Source of the DNA: Streptomyces tsukubensis | GTDB taxonomy: Bacteria > Actinomycetota > Actinomycetes > Streptomycetales > Streptomycetaceae | Direction: 5' to 3' | Assembly (NCBI RefSeq): GCF_003932715.1 | Contig: NZ_CP020700.1 | Location: 7,214,501 to 7,278,500, forward strand | Length of the DNA stretch: 64,000 bases | Part shown: positions 43,079-51,956 of the stretch, in pieces | How positions within the stretch are numbered: position 1 is the first letter of the stretch | Layout: each line of letters begins with the position of its first letter | Translations under genes and position numbers: made by a program | The notes under the pieces: model-generated | The model's input: the letters and a program-made list of their open reading frames with translations, nothing else | Databases searched by the model: none | What the model was told of the DNA's origin: nothing

Positions 43079-44278
43079 ATGACCACCCCCGTCCCCCTCG
43101 ACCGCGCCAAACTGCTGGCCGCCCGCTACCGGGCCGCCGAGGCACGCCCGTACCTCGCCTCCGCCCTGTACGCCCTCACCGTCGTACTGTCGGAACGAGT
43201 GAGCACGATGGCGGTGGACCGGTACTGGCGCTGCTACGTCGCGCCCGCCTTCGTCGACGCGACCCCCGTCGACGAACTGGCCGGGGTGTGGATCCACGAG
43301 GCGGCCCATCTGCTGCGCGACCACCACGGCCGCGCCGACCGGCTGCCCGCCGCCGAACAGCGGGACCACCGGCGGGTCAACATCGCCCAGGACTGCGAGA
43401 TCAACGACGACCTCCTCACCGACGGCCTGCGGCTGCCGCCCGGACGGATGGAACCGCGGCTGTTCGGGCTGCCGGGAGGCCGGCTCTTCGAGGAGTACCT
43501 GCGGAACCTTCCGGTGTCCCTTCCGCACCCCCCGGACTGCGGATCCGGCGCCCACGGCGTGCCCGCCCCATGGGACCTGGGCGAACCTTCCGGCACCGGT
43601 ACGGCCGGACTCGGCCCGGTGGAGGCCGAGGCCCTGCGCCGGACGACCGCCCAGGCGGTCCGCGCCCACACCCGTACCCGGGGAACGGTCCCGGCGGGCT
43701 GGCGGCGCTGGGCGGAAGAGGTCCTGGAACCCACCGTCGACTGGCGCAAGGCACTCACCGGCGCCGTCCGCGAAGCCGCGGCGTGGGCGGGCGGCGCGGT
43801 CGACTACACCTACCGCCGGCCCTCGCGCCGCACCCCCGCCCTCGGCGGCCGGGTGGTCCTGCCCAGCCTGCGCCGCCCGCTGCCCCGCGTCGCCGTCGTC
43901 GTCGACACCTCCGGCTCGATGGGCGACGACGACCTCGCCGCCGCCCTCGCCGAAGTCTCGGGCGTCCTGCGCGAAGTGGGCGTCGGCGGGAACCGGGTCA
44001 CCGTCCTCGCCTGCGACGCGGACGTCCACGCCGTAGCCCGCGTGACCGCCGTCGACCAGGTCGAACTCGCGGGCGGCGGCGGTACGGACATGACCGTCGG
44101 CATCCGCAGGGCCCTCGCCGCCCAGGACCCGCCGAACATCGTCGTCGTCCTCACCGACGGCTACACCCCCTGGCCCCCGGAACCCGTCTCCGCCCGCCTG
44201 ATTGCCGCGCTCATCGGCCAGGACGCCCCGGAGCCCCCGCCGTGGGCCGAAACCGTACGCATCCCCACCACCCGCTGA
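43079..44278 (+). CDS. VWA domain protein with N-terminal metallopeptidase-like segment
   Basis: 399 residues from ATG 43079. The N-terminal half (DUF2201-like putative metallopeptidase) carries HEAAH at 73-77, an HExxH motif, then LLRDHHGRAD and RRVNIAQDCEINDDL. The C-terminal half is a VWA domain with the MIDAS motif DTSGSM (about 277) and the second metal site GGGGTDM and LTDGYTP. VWA-metallopeptidase proteins are the usual partners of MoxR ATPases. A 158-bp gap follows before the next gene. Confidence 0.9.
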   Translation: MTTPVPLDRAKLLAARYRAAEARPYLASALYALTVVLSERVSTMAVDRYWRCYVAPAFVDATPVDELAGVWIHEAAHLLRDHHGRADRLPAAEQRDHRRVNIAQDCEINDDLLTDGLRLPPGRMEPRLFGLPGGRLFEEYLRNLPVSLPHPPDCGSGAHGVPAPWDLGEPSGTGTAGLGPVEAEALRRTTAQAVRAHTRTRGTVPAGWRRWAEEVLEPTVDWRKALTGAVREAAAWAGGAVDYTYRRPSRRTPALGGRVVLPSLRRPLPRVAVVVDTSGSMGDDDLAAALAEVSGVLREVGVGGNRVTVLACDADVHAVARVTAVDQVELAGGGGTDMTVGIRRALAAQDPPNIVVVLTDGYTPWPPEPVSARLIAALIGQDAPEPPPWAETVRIPTTR

Positions 44279-44446
44279 CGGCCGCCCGGCCCGCGGCGAT
44301 GCCGTATCGGTACACCTGTGTGCTGCCCGGTGTTCGGTTCCCGCCGCCACTCCGACGACGTAGCTTGCGGTCAAGCGGAGATCCTTCCACGGACCCTCGG
44401 ATCGCGCAGGGCGGCGGACGGAAGACCCACGAGAACAGGAGACCTC

Positions 44447-45007
44447 ATGTCACAGGACTTGCTGCTCCGGAAAATCCAGCACGGCTTCGACCGGTTCGAC
44501 GCGGACCGCAGCGGCGAACTGACCGAGGCCGACCACGTACTCATGGGCGAGCGGTCGGCGCGGGCGCTCGGGCATGCGCAGGGCTCGGACGCCGAGGCAC
44601 GCATCGTGGACGCCTATGTGGCCGTCTGGCGCCGTCTGCACCTTCCCCGGCTGCAGTCCGGTGCCGATGCGATGACCCGGGAGCAGTTCGTGGAATCCAT
44701 GCTGCGCCTGACCGACGACCCCGCGGCGGGGGAGGCCACCGTGGGGGCGCTGGCCGAGGCCTTTCTGTCCGTCGCCGACGCGGACGGCGACGGCGTGGTG
44801 GATCCGCGGGAGTACTTCTGCTTCCTCAGCGGCCACTTCCCCGGGATCACCCGCGAGGAGACGGACCTCGCCTTCCGCCGTCTGGACCGGGACGGGGACG
44901 GCACGCTGTCGCACTCCGAGTTCACCTCGGCCATCGTCGAGTTCTGGTCCAGCCGGGATCCGCAGGCTCCGGGCAACTGGTGGACGGGCCGGGACTTCAG
45001 CGAGTAG
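44447..45007 (+). CDS. EF-hand calcium-binding protein
   Basis: 186 residues from ATG 44447 with AGGAG eight bases upstream. Three EF-hand loops are clear: DADRSGELTEAD (about 19-30), DADGDGVVDPRE (about 107-118) and DRDGDGTLSHSE (about 142-153); a fourth is degenerate. Sarcoplasmic calcium-binding (calerythrin-like) proteins of actinobacteria have this layout and buffer or sense Ca2+ in the cytosol. No neighbour suggests a specific partner. Confidence 0.9.
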   Translation: MSQDLLLRKIQHGFDRFDADRSGELTEADHVLMGERSARALGHAQGSDAEARIVDAYVAVWRRLHLPRLQSGADAMTREQFVESMLRLTDDPAAGEATVGALAEAFLSVADADGDGVVDPREYFCFLSGHFPGITREETDLAFRRLDRDGDGTLSHSEFTSAIVEFWSSRDPQAPGNWWTGRDFSE

Positions 45008-45085
45008 CGTTCCGCGCGCTTGTTCCGCGCATCGCGCCGCGGCAATCCGTTTGGTGCCGCGGCGCCGGACCGGCATGCTGTCCGG

Positions 45086-45574
45086 ATGCTGATCAGGGAA
45101 GCCACCGCCGAGGACTGGCCCGCCGTCTGGCCCTTCTTCCACCGGATCGTCGCCGCGGGCGAGACCTTCACCTACCCGACGGACCTCGGTGCGGAGCAGG
45201 GCCGCGACTGGTGGCTGCTGCCGGCCCCGAACCGTACCGTCGTCGCCGTCGGCGAGAGCGGTACGGTCCTGGGCACGGCGAAGATGAACAACAACCACAT
45301 GGGCAACGGCTCACATATCGCCAGTGCCAGCTATATGGTCGACCCGGCGCACTCCGGGCACGGCGTCGGCCGGGCCCTGTGCGAGTACACCCTGGAGTGG
45401 GCGCGCGCCGCCGGTTACCGGGCGATGCAGTTCAATGCCGTCGTCGAGACGAACACGCCCGCGGTACGGCTCTACCGGTCCCTGGGCTTCGAGGTGCTGG
45501 GCACCCTGCCGGAGGGCTTCCGGCATCCCGTGGAGGGCTATGTGGGGCTGCACATCATGTACCGCACTCTCTGA
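45086..45574 (+). CDS. GNAT N-acetyltransferase
   Basis: 162 residues from ATG 45086. REATAEDWPAVWPFFHRIVA is the usual GNAT start, and YMVDPAHSGHGVGRALCEYT contains the acetyl-CoA loop (HSGHGVGR). Later VETNTPAVRLYRSLGFEV is the GNAT C-terminal signature. Substrate unknown. Its last 20 bp overlap the end of the convergent citrate synthase gene. Confidence 0.9.
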   Translation: MLIREATAEDWPAVWPFFHRIVAAGETFTYPTDLGAEQGRDWWLLPAPNRTVVAVGESGTVLGTAKMNNNHMGNGSHIASASYMVDPAHSGHGVGRALCEYTLEWARAAGYRAMQFNAVVETNTPAVRLYRSLGFEVLGTLPEGFRHPVEGYVGLHIMYRTL

Positions 45575-46760
45575 TGCCCGGGCCGGGAGCGGCGCCGACG
45601 GCCACCGGTACGGCGGCCACTGGTACGGCGGCCACCGGTACGGCCCGCTGCTCGGGCCCCGCGTACGAGGCCAGGGGCCGGATCAGCGCATTGTCGGCGA
45701 GCTGTTCGGTGATGTGGGCGGTCCAGCCCGTGATCCGGCTCATCACGAAGATCGGTGTGAAGGTGGGGGTGTCGAAGCCCATCAGCCGGTAGGCGAGACC
45801 CGCGGGGTAGTCCAGATTGGGATGGATGCCCTTGCGCTGGAGCATCGCGTGGCGCAGGGCCGCGTGGAGGGTGGCCTTGCGGGTCGTCTCGGGGTCGGCG
45901 GCCCGGGCGACCAGACGGTCCAGCGCGGCCTGCATGATCGGCACCCGGGAGTCGCCGTGTTTGTAGACGCGGTGGCCGAAGCCCATGATCCGGCGCCGGG
46001 CGGAGAGGGCCTCGTCCAGCCAGTCCCCGGCGCGTTCGGGATCCCCTATCTCGTCCAGCATGTGCATCACGGCCTCGTTGGCGCCACCGTGTAAGGGGCC
46101 CTTCAGGGCGCCGATCGCGGCGGTGACGGCGCTGTAGAGGTCGGAGAGGGTGGAGGTCACCACGCGTGCGGTGAACGTCGACGCGTTGAAGCTGTGTTCC
46201 GCGTAGAGCGTGAGGGATATCTCGAAACAGCGGACCACATCGGGATCGGGAACGGCACCGAAGCACATGTGGAAGAAGTTCTCGGCGTAGCCGAGCCCGG
46301 GGTCCGGGGGGATCGGGCCGAGCCCCCGGCGGCGGCGCTGGTCGGCGGCGACCACCGTGGGCAGCTTCGCCAGCAGCGTCATGGACTTGGCCCGGTTGGC
46401 GGCGGGACTGCCGTCGTCCTCCGTCGGGTCCTCGGCGCCGAAGAAGCTCACGGCGGTCCGCAGCACGTCCATGGGGTGACAGGTGGCGGGCAGCCGGGCG
46501 AACAGCTCGGAGGTGGTGCGGTCCAGGGGCCGCAGGGCGCGTTCACGAGTCCGGAAGTCGCGGAGCTGGTCCGGATCGGGCAGATCCCCGTACCAGAGGA
46601 GATGGGCGACCTCCTCGAAGGAGCGGCGGGCGGCCAGCTCCTGGACCGGGTAGCCGCGGTAGGTGAGGGAGTTGGTCTCCTGGATGACCGTGGAGATCTC
46701 GGTGGTGTCGACCACGACACCGGCGAGACCCCGGTGGATCACGGGGGGTGGGCTGGACAT
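45555..46760 (-). CDS. prpC: 2-methylcitrate/citrate synthase
   Basis: 401 residues from ATG 46760 with GGAGG upstream. Catalytic residues are visible: His in GPLHGGANEAVM, His in GFGHRVYKHGDSR, and the substrate Arg region FTPIFVMSRITGW. It condenses propionyl-CoA (or acetyl-CoA) with oxaloacetate. The C-terminal about 25 residues are a low-complexity tail VPVAAVPVAAVPVAV from a 15-bp DNA repeat, absent from normal family members. Last gene of the prpDBC-like operon, which supports the methylcitrate role. Confidence 0.85.
   Translation of the reverse strand: MSSPPPVIHRGLAGVVVDTTEISTVIQETNSLTYRGYPVQELAARRSFEEVAHLLWYGDLPDPDQLRDFRTRERALRPLDRTTSELFARLPATCHPMDVLRTAVSFFGAEDPTEDDGSPAANRAKSMTLLAKLPTVVAADQRRRRGLGPIPPDPGLGYAENFFHMCFGAVPDPDVVRCFEISLTLYAEHSFNASTFTARVVTSTLSDLYSAVTAAIGALKGPLHGGANEAVMHMLDEIGDPERAGDWLDEALSARRRIMGFGHRVYKHGDSRVPIMQAALDRLVARAADPETTRKATLHAALRHAMLQRKGIHPNLDYPAGLAYRLMGFDTPTFTPIFVMSRITGWTAHITEQLADNALIRPLASYAGPEQRAVPVAAVPVAAVPVAVGAAPGPGIRECGT
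45600..45644 (+). repeat. tandem repeat, 15-bp unit x3, in the prpC 3' end
   Basis: Units of the type GGCCACCGGTACGGC (one base differs in the middle copy) encode the VPVAA tail of the citrate synthase. Slippage has probably lengthened the C-terminus up to the convergent GNAT gene. Confidence 0.7.
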
Positions 46761-46785
46761 GGGTGCCTCCGGTGCGGCGGATGCG

Positions 46786-47691
46786 TCAGGTTCCGTGCGG
46801 AAGGGTGAAGTCGAAGACGGCCGAGTCGAAAGCCGTGTACTCCTCGTAGCCGAGGAGCCGGTAGAGCCGGGAGCGGGTCTGCATACGGGGCAGCAGGGAT
46901 TCCTGGGTGCCCTCGGCCGAGAGCGTGCGCAGTCCGTCCTCGACGGCCCCCATGGCCAGGCGCAGCAGGGTGACCGGATAGAGCGCGATGTCGTAGCCGA
47001 GGTCGTGCAGGGTACGGGCGTCCAGCAGTCGGCCCTTGCCGAACTCGGTCATGTTGGCGAGCAGGGGAACGTCGATCGCGGCGCGGAACGCCGCGAACTC
47101 GGCCTCGTCCGCGAGCGCTTCGGGGAAGATCGCGTCGGCTCCGGCGTCGACGTACGCCCTGGCCCGGTCGATCGCCGCGTCCAGCCCCTCGACGGTACGG
47201 GCGTCGGTGCGGGCCATCAGGAGGAAGCCGGGGTCGCGGCGGGCGTCGACGGCGGCCCGGATGCGGCGGACCATGTCCTCGCGCGGTACGACCGACTTGC
47301 CGTCCAGATGGCCGCAGCGCTTCGGGTTGACCTGGTCCTCCAGATGCAGCCCGGCCAGTCCCGCGTCCTCCATCAGCTGGACGGTCCGCGCGGCGTTCAC
47401 GGGCTCGCCGAAGCCGGTGTCGGCGTCGACGAGGACCGGCAGATCGGTGGCCCGGGTGGTCTGCTGGGCGCGGGCGGCCACCTCGGTGGCCGTGGTCAGC
47501 CCGATATCGGGCAGTCCGAGGTCGGCGGCGAGAACGGCGCCGGAGAGATAGGCGGCCTCGAAGCCGGTGTCCTGGATGAGCCGGGCGGAGAGCGGATTGA
47601 GGGCGCCGGGCATCATGAGCAGCCGGTCCTCGGTGAGCCGTTTCCTCAGGGCGCTGCGGCGTTCCGCGGGGGTGGTGCGGGTGTGCAGCAT
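46786..47691 (-). CDS. prpB: methylisocitrate lyase
   Basis: 301 residues. Metal-binding DADTGFG and the diagnostic KRCGH motif (in NPKRCGHLDGK) mark methylisocitrate/isocitrate lyases, unlike the EDK motif of the PepM elsewhere in this window. It splits 2-methylisocitrate into pyruvate and succinate. Its ATG overlaps the prpD stop by one base (TGATG). Operon order prpD-prpB-prpC on the minus strand. Confidence 0.9.
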   Translation of the reverse strand: MLHTRTTPAERRSALRKRLTEDRLLMMPGALNPLSARLIQDTGFEAAYLSGAVLAADLGLPDIGLTTATEVAARAQQTTRATDLPVLVDADTGFGEPVNAARTVQLMEDAGLAGLHLEDQVNPKRCGHLDGKSVVPREDMVRRIRAAVDARRDPGFLLMARTDARTVEGLDAAIDRARAYVDAGADAIFPEALADEAEFAAFRAAIDVPLLANMTEFGKGRLLDARTLHDLGYDIALYPVTLLRLAMGAVEDGLRTLSAEGTQESLLPRMQTRSRLYRLLGYEEYTAFDSAVFDFTLPHGT

Positions 47692-49226
47692 CAGAAGACG
47701 CCCTTCGGCAGGCCCGCGTCGTACGCGGCGACGGCCTCAGTCTCGACGGCGGGAAACAGGCTGTCCAGGTCCGAAGTGGCCAGCTCGGCCAGGCGTTCGG
47801 CGGCGTCGAGGAAGCGATCCTGGTCGGCCGGGGTGACAACGTTCTCGGTGAGAGTCCGGAATTTGTCGGCGTACCCGGGGCGGTCGAAGGGCCGGGCGCC
47901 GGCCGGGTGGGCGTCCGCGACGGCGAGTTCGTCCTCGATGGCCGTACCGTCGTCCAGGGTGATCACCGCGCGTCCGCCGAAGGCCCTGCGGCGGGGGTCG
48001 GGATGGTGGTAGCGGTGGGTCCACTCCGGGTCCTCGACCGTGGTGATCCGGCGCCACAGTTCGACGGTCCCTGCCCGGCGGGCCCGCTCGGGGGCGTAGG
48101 AGCGTTCGTGGTGCCAGGTGCCGTCCTCCAGGGCGACGGCGAAGATGTACGGCAGCGAGTGGTCGAGGGTCTCGCGGCTGGCTTCGGGGTCGTACTTCTG
48201 CGGATCGTTCGCACCGGAGCCGATGACGTGGTGGGTGTGGTGGCTGGTGTGCAGGACGACGGAGCGGATCCGCCCCCAGCCCCCGGCCGGGGGTGCGCCC
48301 ACCAGTGACACGGTCTTCTCCCGCAGCCGCCGGGCCAGGTCGATGACTGCCTGGGCCTGGTACTCGGCGGAGTGCTCCTTGGTGTACGTCTCCAGGATCG
48401 CGCGCCGCGGCTCGCCGGGTGCGGGGAGACGGACGGTGTAGTCCGACTGCGGGCCGTCGAGCATCCAGGCGAGGAAGCCGTCCTCGCCCTCGTAGACGGG
48501 GGACGGTGAGGTCTCGCCGCGCATGGCCCGGTCGATCGCCTCGACGGCGGCCTTGCCCGCGAAGGCCGGGGCGTACGCCTTCCAGCTGGAGATCTCGCCC
48601 TTGCGGGACTGCCGGGTCGCGGTGGTGGTGTGCACGGTCTGCTGGACGGCCTGGTGGACCGTCTCCGTCGGCAGCCGCAGCAGGGCCCCCAGACCGCAGG
48701 CCGTCGCCGCGCCGAGATGGGCGACATGGTCGATGCGGTGCTCGTGCAGGCAGATGCCCTTGACGAGGGCGACATGGACCTCGTACGCGGCGATGATGCC
48801 GCGCAGCAGGTCGGCGCCGGTCCTGCCGGTGTGCTGGGCGACGGCCAGCAGGGGCGGGATGTTGTCGCCCGGGTGGGAGTAGTCGGCGGCGAGATAGGTG
48901 TCGTGGAAGTCCAGTTCGCGTACCGCGGTGCCGTTCGCCCAGGCCGCCCACTCCGGGGAGACCCGGGCCGGGGTGCCGAAGACGGATGCCCCGGGAGCGG
49001 CGCCGGTATGGGCGGTGGCCTGGGCCCGGGCGACGGCGACGGGGCGGCGCACCAGGGACGCGACGGCGACCGCGGCGTTGTCGATCACGCGGTTGACGGC
49101 CATGGCGGCGGTATCGGCGTCCGGTTCGCCGGTGGCGGTGGCCACGGCCGCGAGTTTCCAGGCGAGCTGGTCCTCGCGAGGCAGCCGGTCGGCGCTGGGG
49201 TGGACACGGACGTGGTGCTCGATCAC
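47691..49226 (-). CDS. prpD: 2-methylcitrate dehydratase
   Basis: 511 residues of the MmgE/PrpD family. Typical segments: [37 protein letters not shown] and [17 protein letters not shown], with the substrate-binding His and Asp in [10 protein letters not shown] and YSHPGDN. It dehydrates 2-methylcitrate to 2-methylaconitate (with an aconitase completing the rehydration). First gene of the operon, divergent from a GlxA-type regulator across about 260 bp containing three 13-bp repeats. Confidence 0.9.
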   Translation of the reverse strand: MIEHHVRVHPSADRLPREDQLAWKLAAVATATGEPDADTAAMAVNRVIDNAAVAVASLVRRPVAVARAQATAHTGAAPGASVFGTPARVSPEWAAWANGTAVRELDFHDTYLAADYSHPGDNIPPLLAVAQHTGRTGADLLRGIIAAYEVHVALVKGICLHEHRIDHVAHLGAATACGLGALLRLPTETVHQAVQQTVHTTTATRQSRKGEISSWKAYAPAFAGKAAVEAIDRAMRGETSPSPVYEGEDGFLAWMLDGPQSDYTVRLPAPGEPRRAILETYTKEHSAEYQAQAVIDLARRLREKTVSLVGAPPAGGWGRIRSVVLHTSHHTHHVIGSGANDPQKYDPEASRETLDHSLPYIFAVALEDGTWHHERSYAPERARRAGTVELWRRITTVEDPEWTHRYHHPDPRRRAFGGRAVITLDDGTAIEDELAVADAHPAGARPFDRPGYADKFRTLTENVVTPADQDRFLDAAERLAELATSDLDSLFPAVETEAVAAYDAGLPKGVF

Positions 49227-49443
49227 GGGACTCCTCGTGGATATCGGGCTGTCCTTGCGGAAGTGATGTGATCGAGCCTGCCCACGCGGACGCCCGCGGT
49301 CACCGGTCCCCGCCGGGAAATCCGTGCACCGCCGGATCCGCGCTCACGTCCCGCCCGGAGCCTCCGGTGCGCCGCAGGGTGAGGATTGCCGGGACGGCGC
49401 AGGGGGCTGCGGATTCGGTGCCGACCGGAGCGGACCGGCCCCG

Positions 49444-49482
49444 CCGGTGTCCCGAACCGGTGTCCCGAACTGGTGTCCCAAA
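49444..49482 (+). repeat. three direct 13-bp repeats upstream of the GlxA-type gene
   Basis: CCGGTGTCCCGAA occurs twice exactly and a third time as CTGGTGTCCCAAA, head to tail, ending four bases before the first possible ATG of the regulator gene. AraC-type regulators bind direct repeats, so this may be its operator in the prpD/glxA divergent region. Confidence 0.6.
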
Positions 49483-49486
49483 AGAT

Positions 49487-50509
49487 ATGAGTGGGTACTT
49501 TGACGCCATGACACCCCGCCCCCTGCCGAAGTCCCCGGACCTGCACCGGGTCGTGGCCCTGCTCGGGTCCCCGCAGCCCGCCTTCCCGCTGGCCTGCGCG
49601 AGCGAAGTGTTCGGAGATCACGGACCGGCGGTCCCCGCCCGCTACTCGTTCGGGGTCTGCACCGAGCACCCCGGTCCGGTGCGCACCGAATCCGGTTACG
49701 ACATGCTGGTCACGGCGGGCCTGGACGCGCTGGAGCGCGCCGACACGGTGGTGGTCCCCGGCTGGCGGCAGCCGACCGGCGCCGAGGTGCCGCCGGCCGT
49801 GACCGACGCGGTCCGCCGGGCGCACGGGCGCGGCGCGCGGATCGTCGGTATCTGCTCGGGCGCCTTCGTACTCGCCGCCGCGGGGCTGCTGGACGGCCGA
49901 CGGGCCGCCACCCACTGGGCCCGCGCCGCCGAACTGGCCTCCCGTTACCCGAAGGTCCGGGTCGACCCCGCGGTGCTCTACGTGGACCACGGCGATATCG
50001 CGACCAGCGCCGGGGCGGCGGCCGGTGTGGACCTCTGTCTGCATCTGGTGAGCGCCGACCAGGGCGCCGCCCACGCGCTGCGGATCGCCCGGCAGATGGT
50101 GACGTCGCCGCACCGCGAGGGCTGTCAGCTGCAGTACGCCGAACTCCCCGCGTCCGGACCGGTCGGAGACTCGCTGGCACCCCTGCTGGACTGGCTTTCC
50201 GGGCAGTTGGACCAGCCGGTCGGCGTCGCCGATATGGCGGCCCGCACCGGGGTCTCGTCCCGCACCCTGACCCGGCGCTTCACCGAACAGCTCGGTATCA
50301 GCCCCGGCCGCTGGCTGCTGGACCGCCGGATCGCCGCCACCCGGGCGCTGCTGGAGGAGACGGATCTGCCGGTGGAGACCATCGCCCGCCGGGTCGGCCT
50401 CTCCTCGGCCGTCAATCTCCGCCGCCGTTTCCACGAGGCCCTGCGCACCACCCCCGCCGCCTACCGGCGCCAGTTCCGCGCGAACAGGACCGGACAGGGC
50501 GTGCGGTGA
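49487..50509 (+). CDS. GlxA-family AraC regulator (DJ-1/PfpI + AraC HTH)
   Basis: 340 residues from ATG 49487, or 333 from ATG 49508; neither has a good ribosome site. The N-terminal DJ-1/PfpI-like domain contains RIVGICSGAFVLAAAGLLDG with Cys in the nucleophile-elbow position. The C-terminal AraC domain has VADMAARTGVSSRTLTRRFT and ETIARRVGLSSAVNLRRRFH. Divergent from prpDBC, so a role in regulating propionate metabolism is possible; this is context only. Confidence 0.85.
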   Translation: MSGYFDAMTPRPLPKSPDLHRVVALLGSPQPAFPLACASEVFGDHGPAVPARYSFGVCTEHPGPVRTESGYDMLVTAGLDALERADTVVVPGWRQPTGAEVPPAVTDAVRRAHGRGARIVGICSGAFVLAAAGLLDGRRAATHWARAAELASRYPKVRVDPAVLYVDHGDIATSAGAAAGVDLCLHLVSADQGAAHALRIARQMVTSPHREGCQLQYAELPASGPVGDSLAPLLDWLSGQLDQPVGVADMAARTGVSSRTLTRRFTEQLGISPGRWLLDRRIAATRALLEETDLPVETIARRVGLSSAVNLRRRFHEALRTTPAAYRRQFRANRTGQGVR

Positions 50510-50531
50510 GACGGCCCGGCGGTCCGGGGTT

Positions 50532-50972
50532 TCAGGAGGAGCTTCCCGGGGCCCGGGACGGCAGCGGCTCCACACCGATCACATGGCTGACGCGCAGGGG
50601 CTCGACGAGGACGATGACGCGCTGTTCGCCCGGGATGCGCCACTCGAAGCGGTCGGTGCCCAGATAGCTGCGGGCCAGTTCGTCGATGTTCCGGTCGGCC
50701 TCCGGCCCCTCGACGAAGCGGACCACACGGCCGCTGATCCGGATGCGGTCGTACGGGTTCGAGGGGGACGCGTGGCAGAGGGCGACCCGGGGGTCGCGGT
50801 GGAGGTTGCGCTCCTTGACACGCCCGACGGCCGTGTTGAACAGCACCAGGTCCCCGTCGAGGCCCACCCACATGGGGCTGATATGAGGGGAGCCGTCGGC
50901 GTTGACCGTGGCCACGTACCAGATGTTCGGACCGGCGATCCTGGGGCGCAGATCATTCGGCAGGACGTCCAT
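50532..50972 (-). CDS. PPOX-class F420/FMN-dependent oxidase-like protein
   Basis: 146 residues from ATG 50972. The split-barrel pattern IWYVATVNADGSPHISPMWV, then VLFNTAVGRVKERNLHRDPR, then RISGRVVRFVEGPEADR matches pyridoxamine-phosphate-oxidase-like (TIGR03618-type) proteins, which in actinobacteria often use F420. Substrate unknown. Single gene convergent with the GlxA-type gene. Confidence 0.85.
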   Translation of the reverse strand: MDVLPNDLRPRIAGPNIWYVATVNADGSPHISPMWVGLDGDLVLFNTAVGRVKERNLHRDPRVALCHASPSNPYDRIRISGRVVRFVEGPEADRNIDELARSYLGTDRFEWRIPGEQRVIVLVEPLRVSHVIGVEPLPSRAPGSSS

Positions 50973-51112
50973 GGGGAAGGACGGTAGCCGCTGCCGCCGC
51001 TGAGACCGAACAGCCGTGCCGGGTGGTCCGCGTGGTTGCTCCTGTGGCCGGTGAGGAAGGATGGCGATCACTCGTACGGCCGTACGGCATGGAGATGCAG
51101 GGGGAGACACCG

Positions 51113-51913
51113 ATGGACGCGCAGAAGACCCGGGTGCTGCCGGAGCAGATCGACACCGGCACACCCCATTCGGCGCGCGTCTGGAACTTCTGGCTCGGCG
51201 GGCGCGACAACTACGCCGTCGACCGGGCGCTCGGCGCCCGGCTCGGGAAGAGCTATCCGCAGATCGTCGACATCGCGCGGGAGTCGCGGCGGTTCCAGAC
51301 CCGGGCCGTACGCCATGTGGCCCGGCAGTGGGGTATCCGGCAGTTCCTGGACCTCGGCACCGGGCTGCCCACCGCCGACGCGACGCACGAGACCGCCCAG
51401 GACGTCGACCCCGGTGCGCGGATCGTGTACGTCGACAACGACCCGATCGTCCTGGCCCATGCCCGGGCCCTGCTCGTCGGCCACCCCGACGGCGTCACCA
51501 CCTATGTCCACGCCGACTTCGGCGATGCCGAGACGGTGCTCGCGGAGGCGGCGACCGCGCTGGACCGGGAGCGGCCCGTCGCGGTGATGCTGCTCTCCAC
51601 CCTGGGGCACATCACGGACGACGACCGGGCCGCCGGACTGATCCGCGCCTATCTCGGGGCCTTTCCGCCGGGGAGCGCGCTGATCCTGTGCGACACGGTG
51701 GAGACACCGGAGACCCGGGCCGCTTCGGAGGACTACGCCAGCGGGGGAGCCGCGCCGTACGTGTCACGGCCCGCCGAGACCCTGCGGTCCTTCGGCGACG
51801 GGCTCGAACTGGTCGACCCGGGCTTCGGGTCGATCAGCCTGTGGCGCCCCGACGCCCCGCCGTCCGGCACCCCCGTCGACCAGTGGGGCTTCGTCGGGAT
51901 AACCACCCCTTGA
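51113..51913 (+). CDS. SAM-dependent methyltransferase, DUF574 family
   Basis: 266 residues from ATG 51113 with GGGGGAG seven bases upstream. The family signature is HSARVWNFWLGGRDNYAVDR near residue 20-40. SAM binding: QFLDLGTGLPTAD and VYVDNDPIVLAHAR (Asp that holds the ribose). DUF574 enzymes are very numerous in Streptomyces, and few have known substrates. Convergent with the oxidoreductase gene. Confidence 0.9.
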   Translation: MDAQKTRVLPEQIDTGTPHSARVWNFWLGGRDNYAVDRALGARLGKSYPQIVDIARESRRFQTRAVRHVARQWGIRQFLDLGTGLPTADATHETAQDVDPGARIVYVDNDPIVLAHARALLVGHPDGVTTYVHADFGDAETVLAEAATALDRERPVAVMLLSTLGHITDDDRAAGLIRAYLGAFPPGSALILCDTVETPETRAASEDYASGGAAPYVSRPAETLRSFGDGLELVDPGFGSISLWRPDAPPSGTPVDQWGFVGITTP

Positions 51914-51956
51914 CGGCGAGCGGCGAGCGGCGGACGGACGGTCAGGGGATGGGCGG

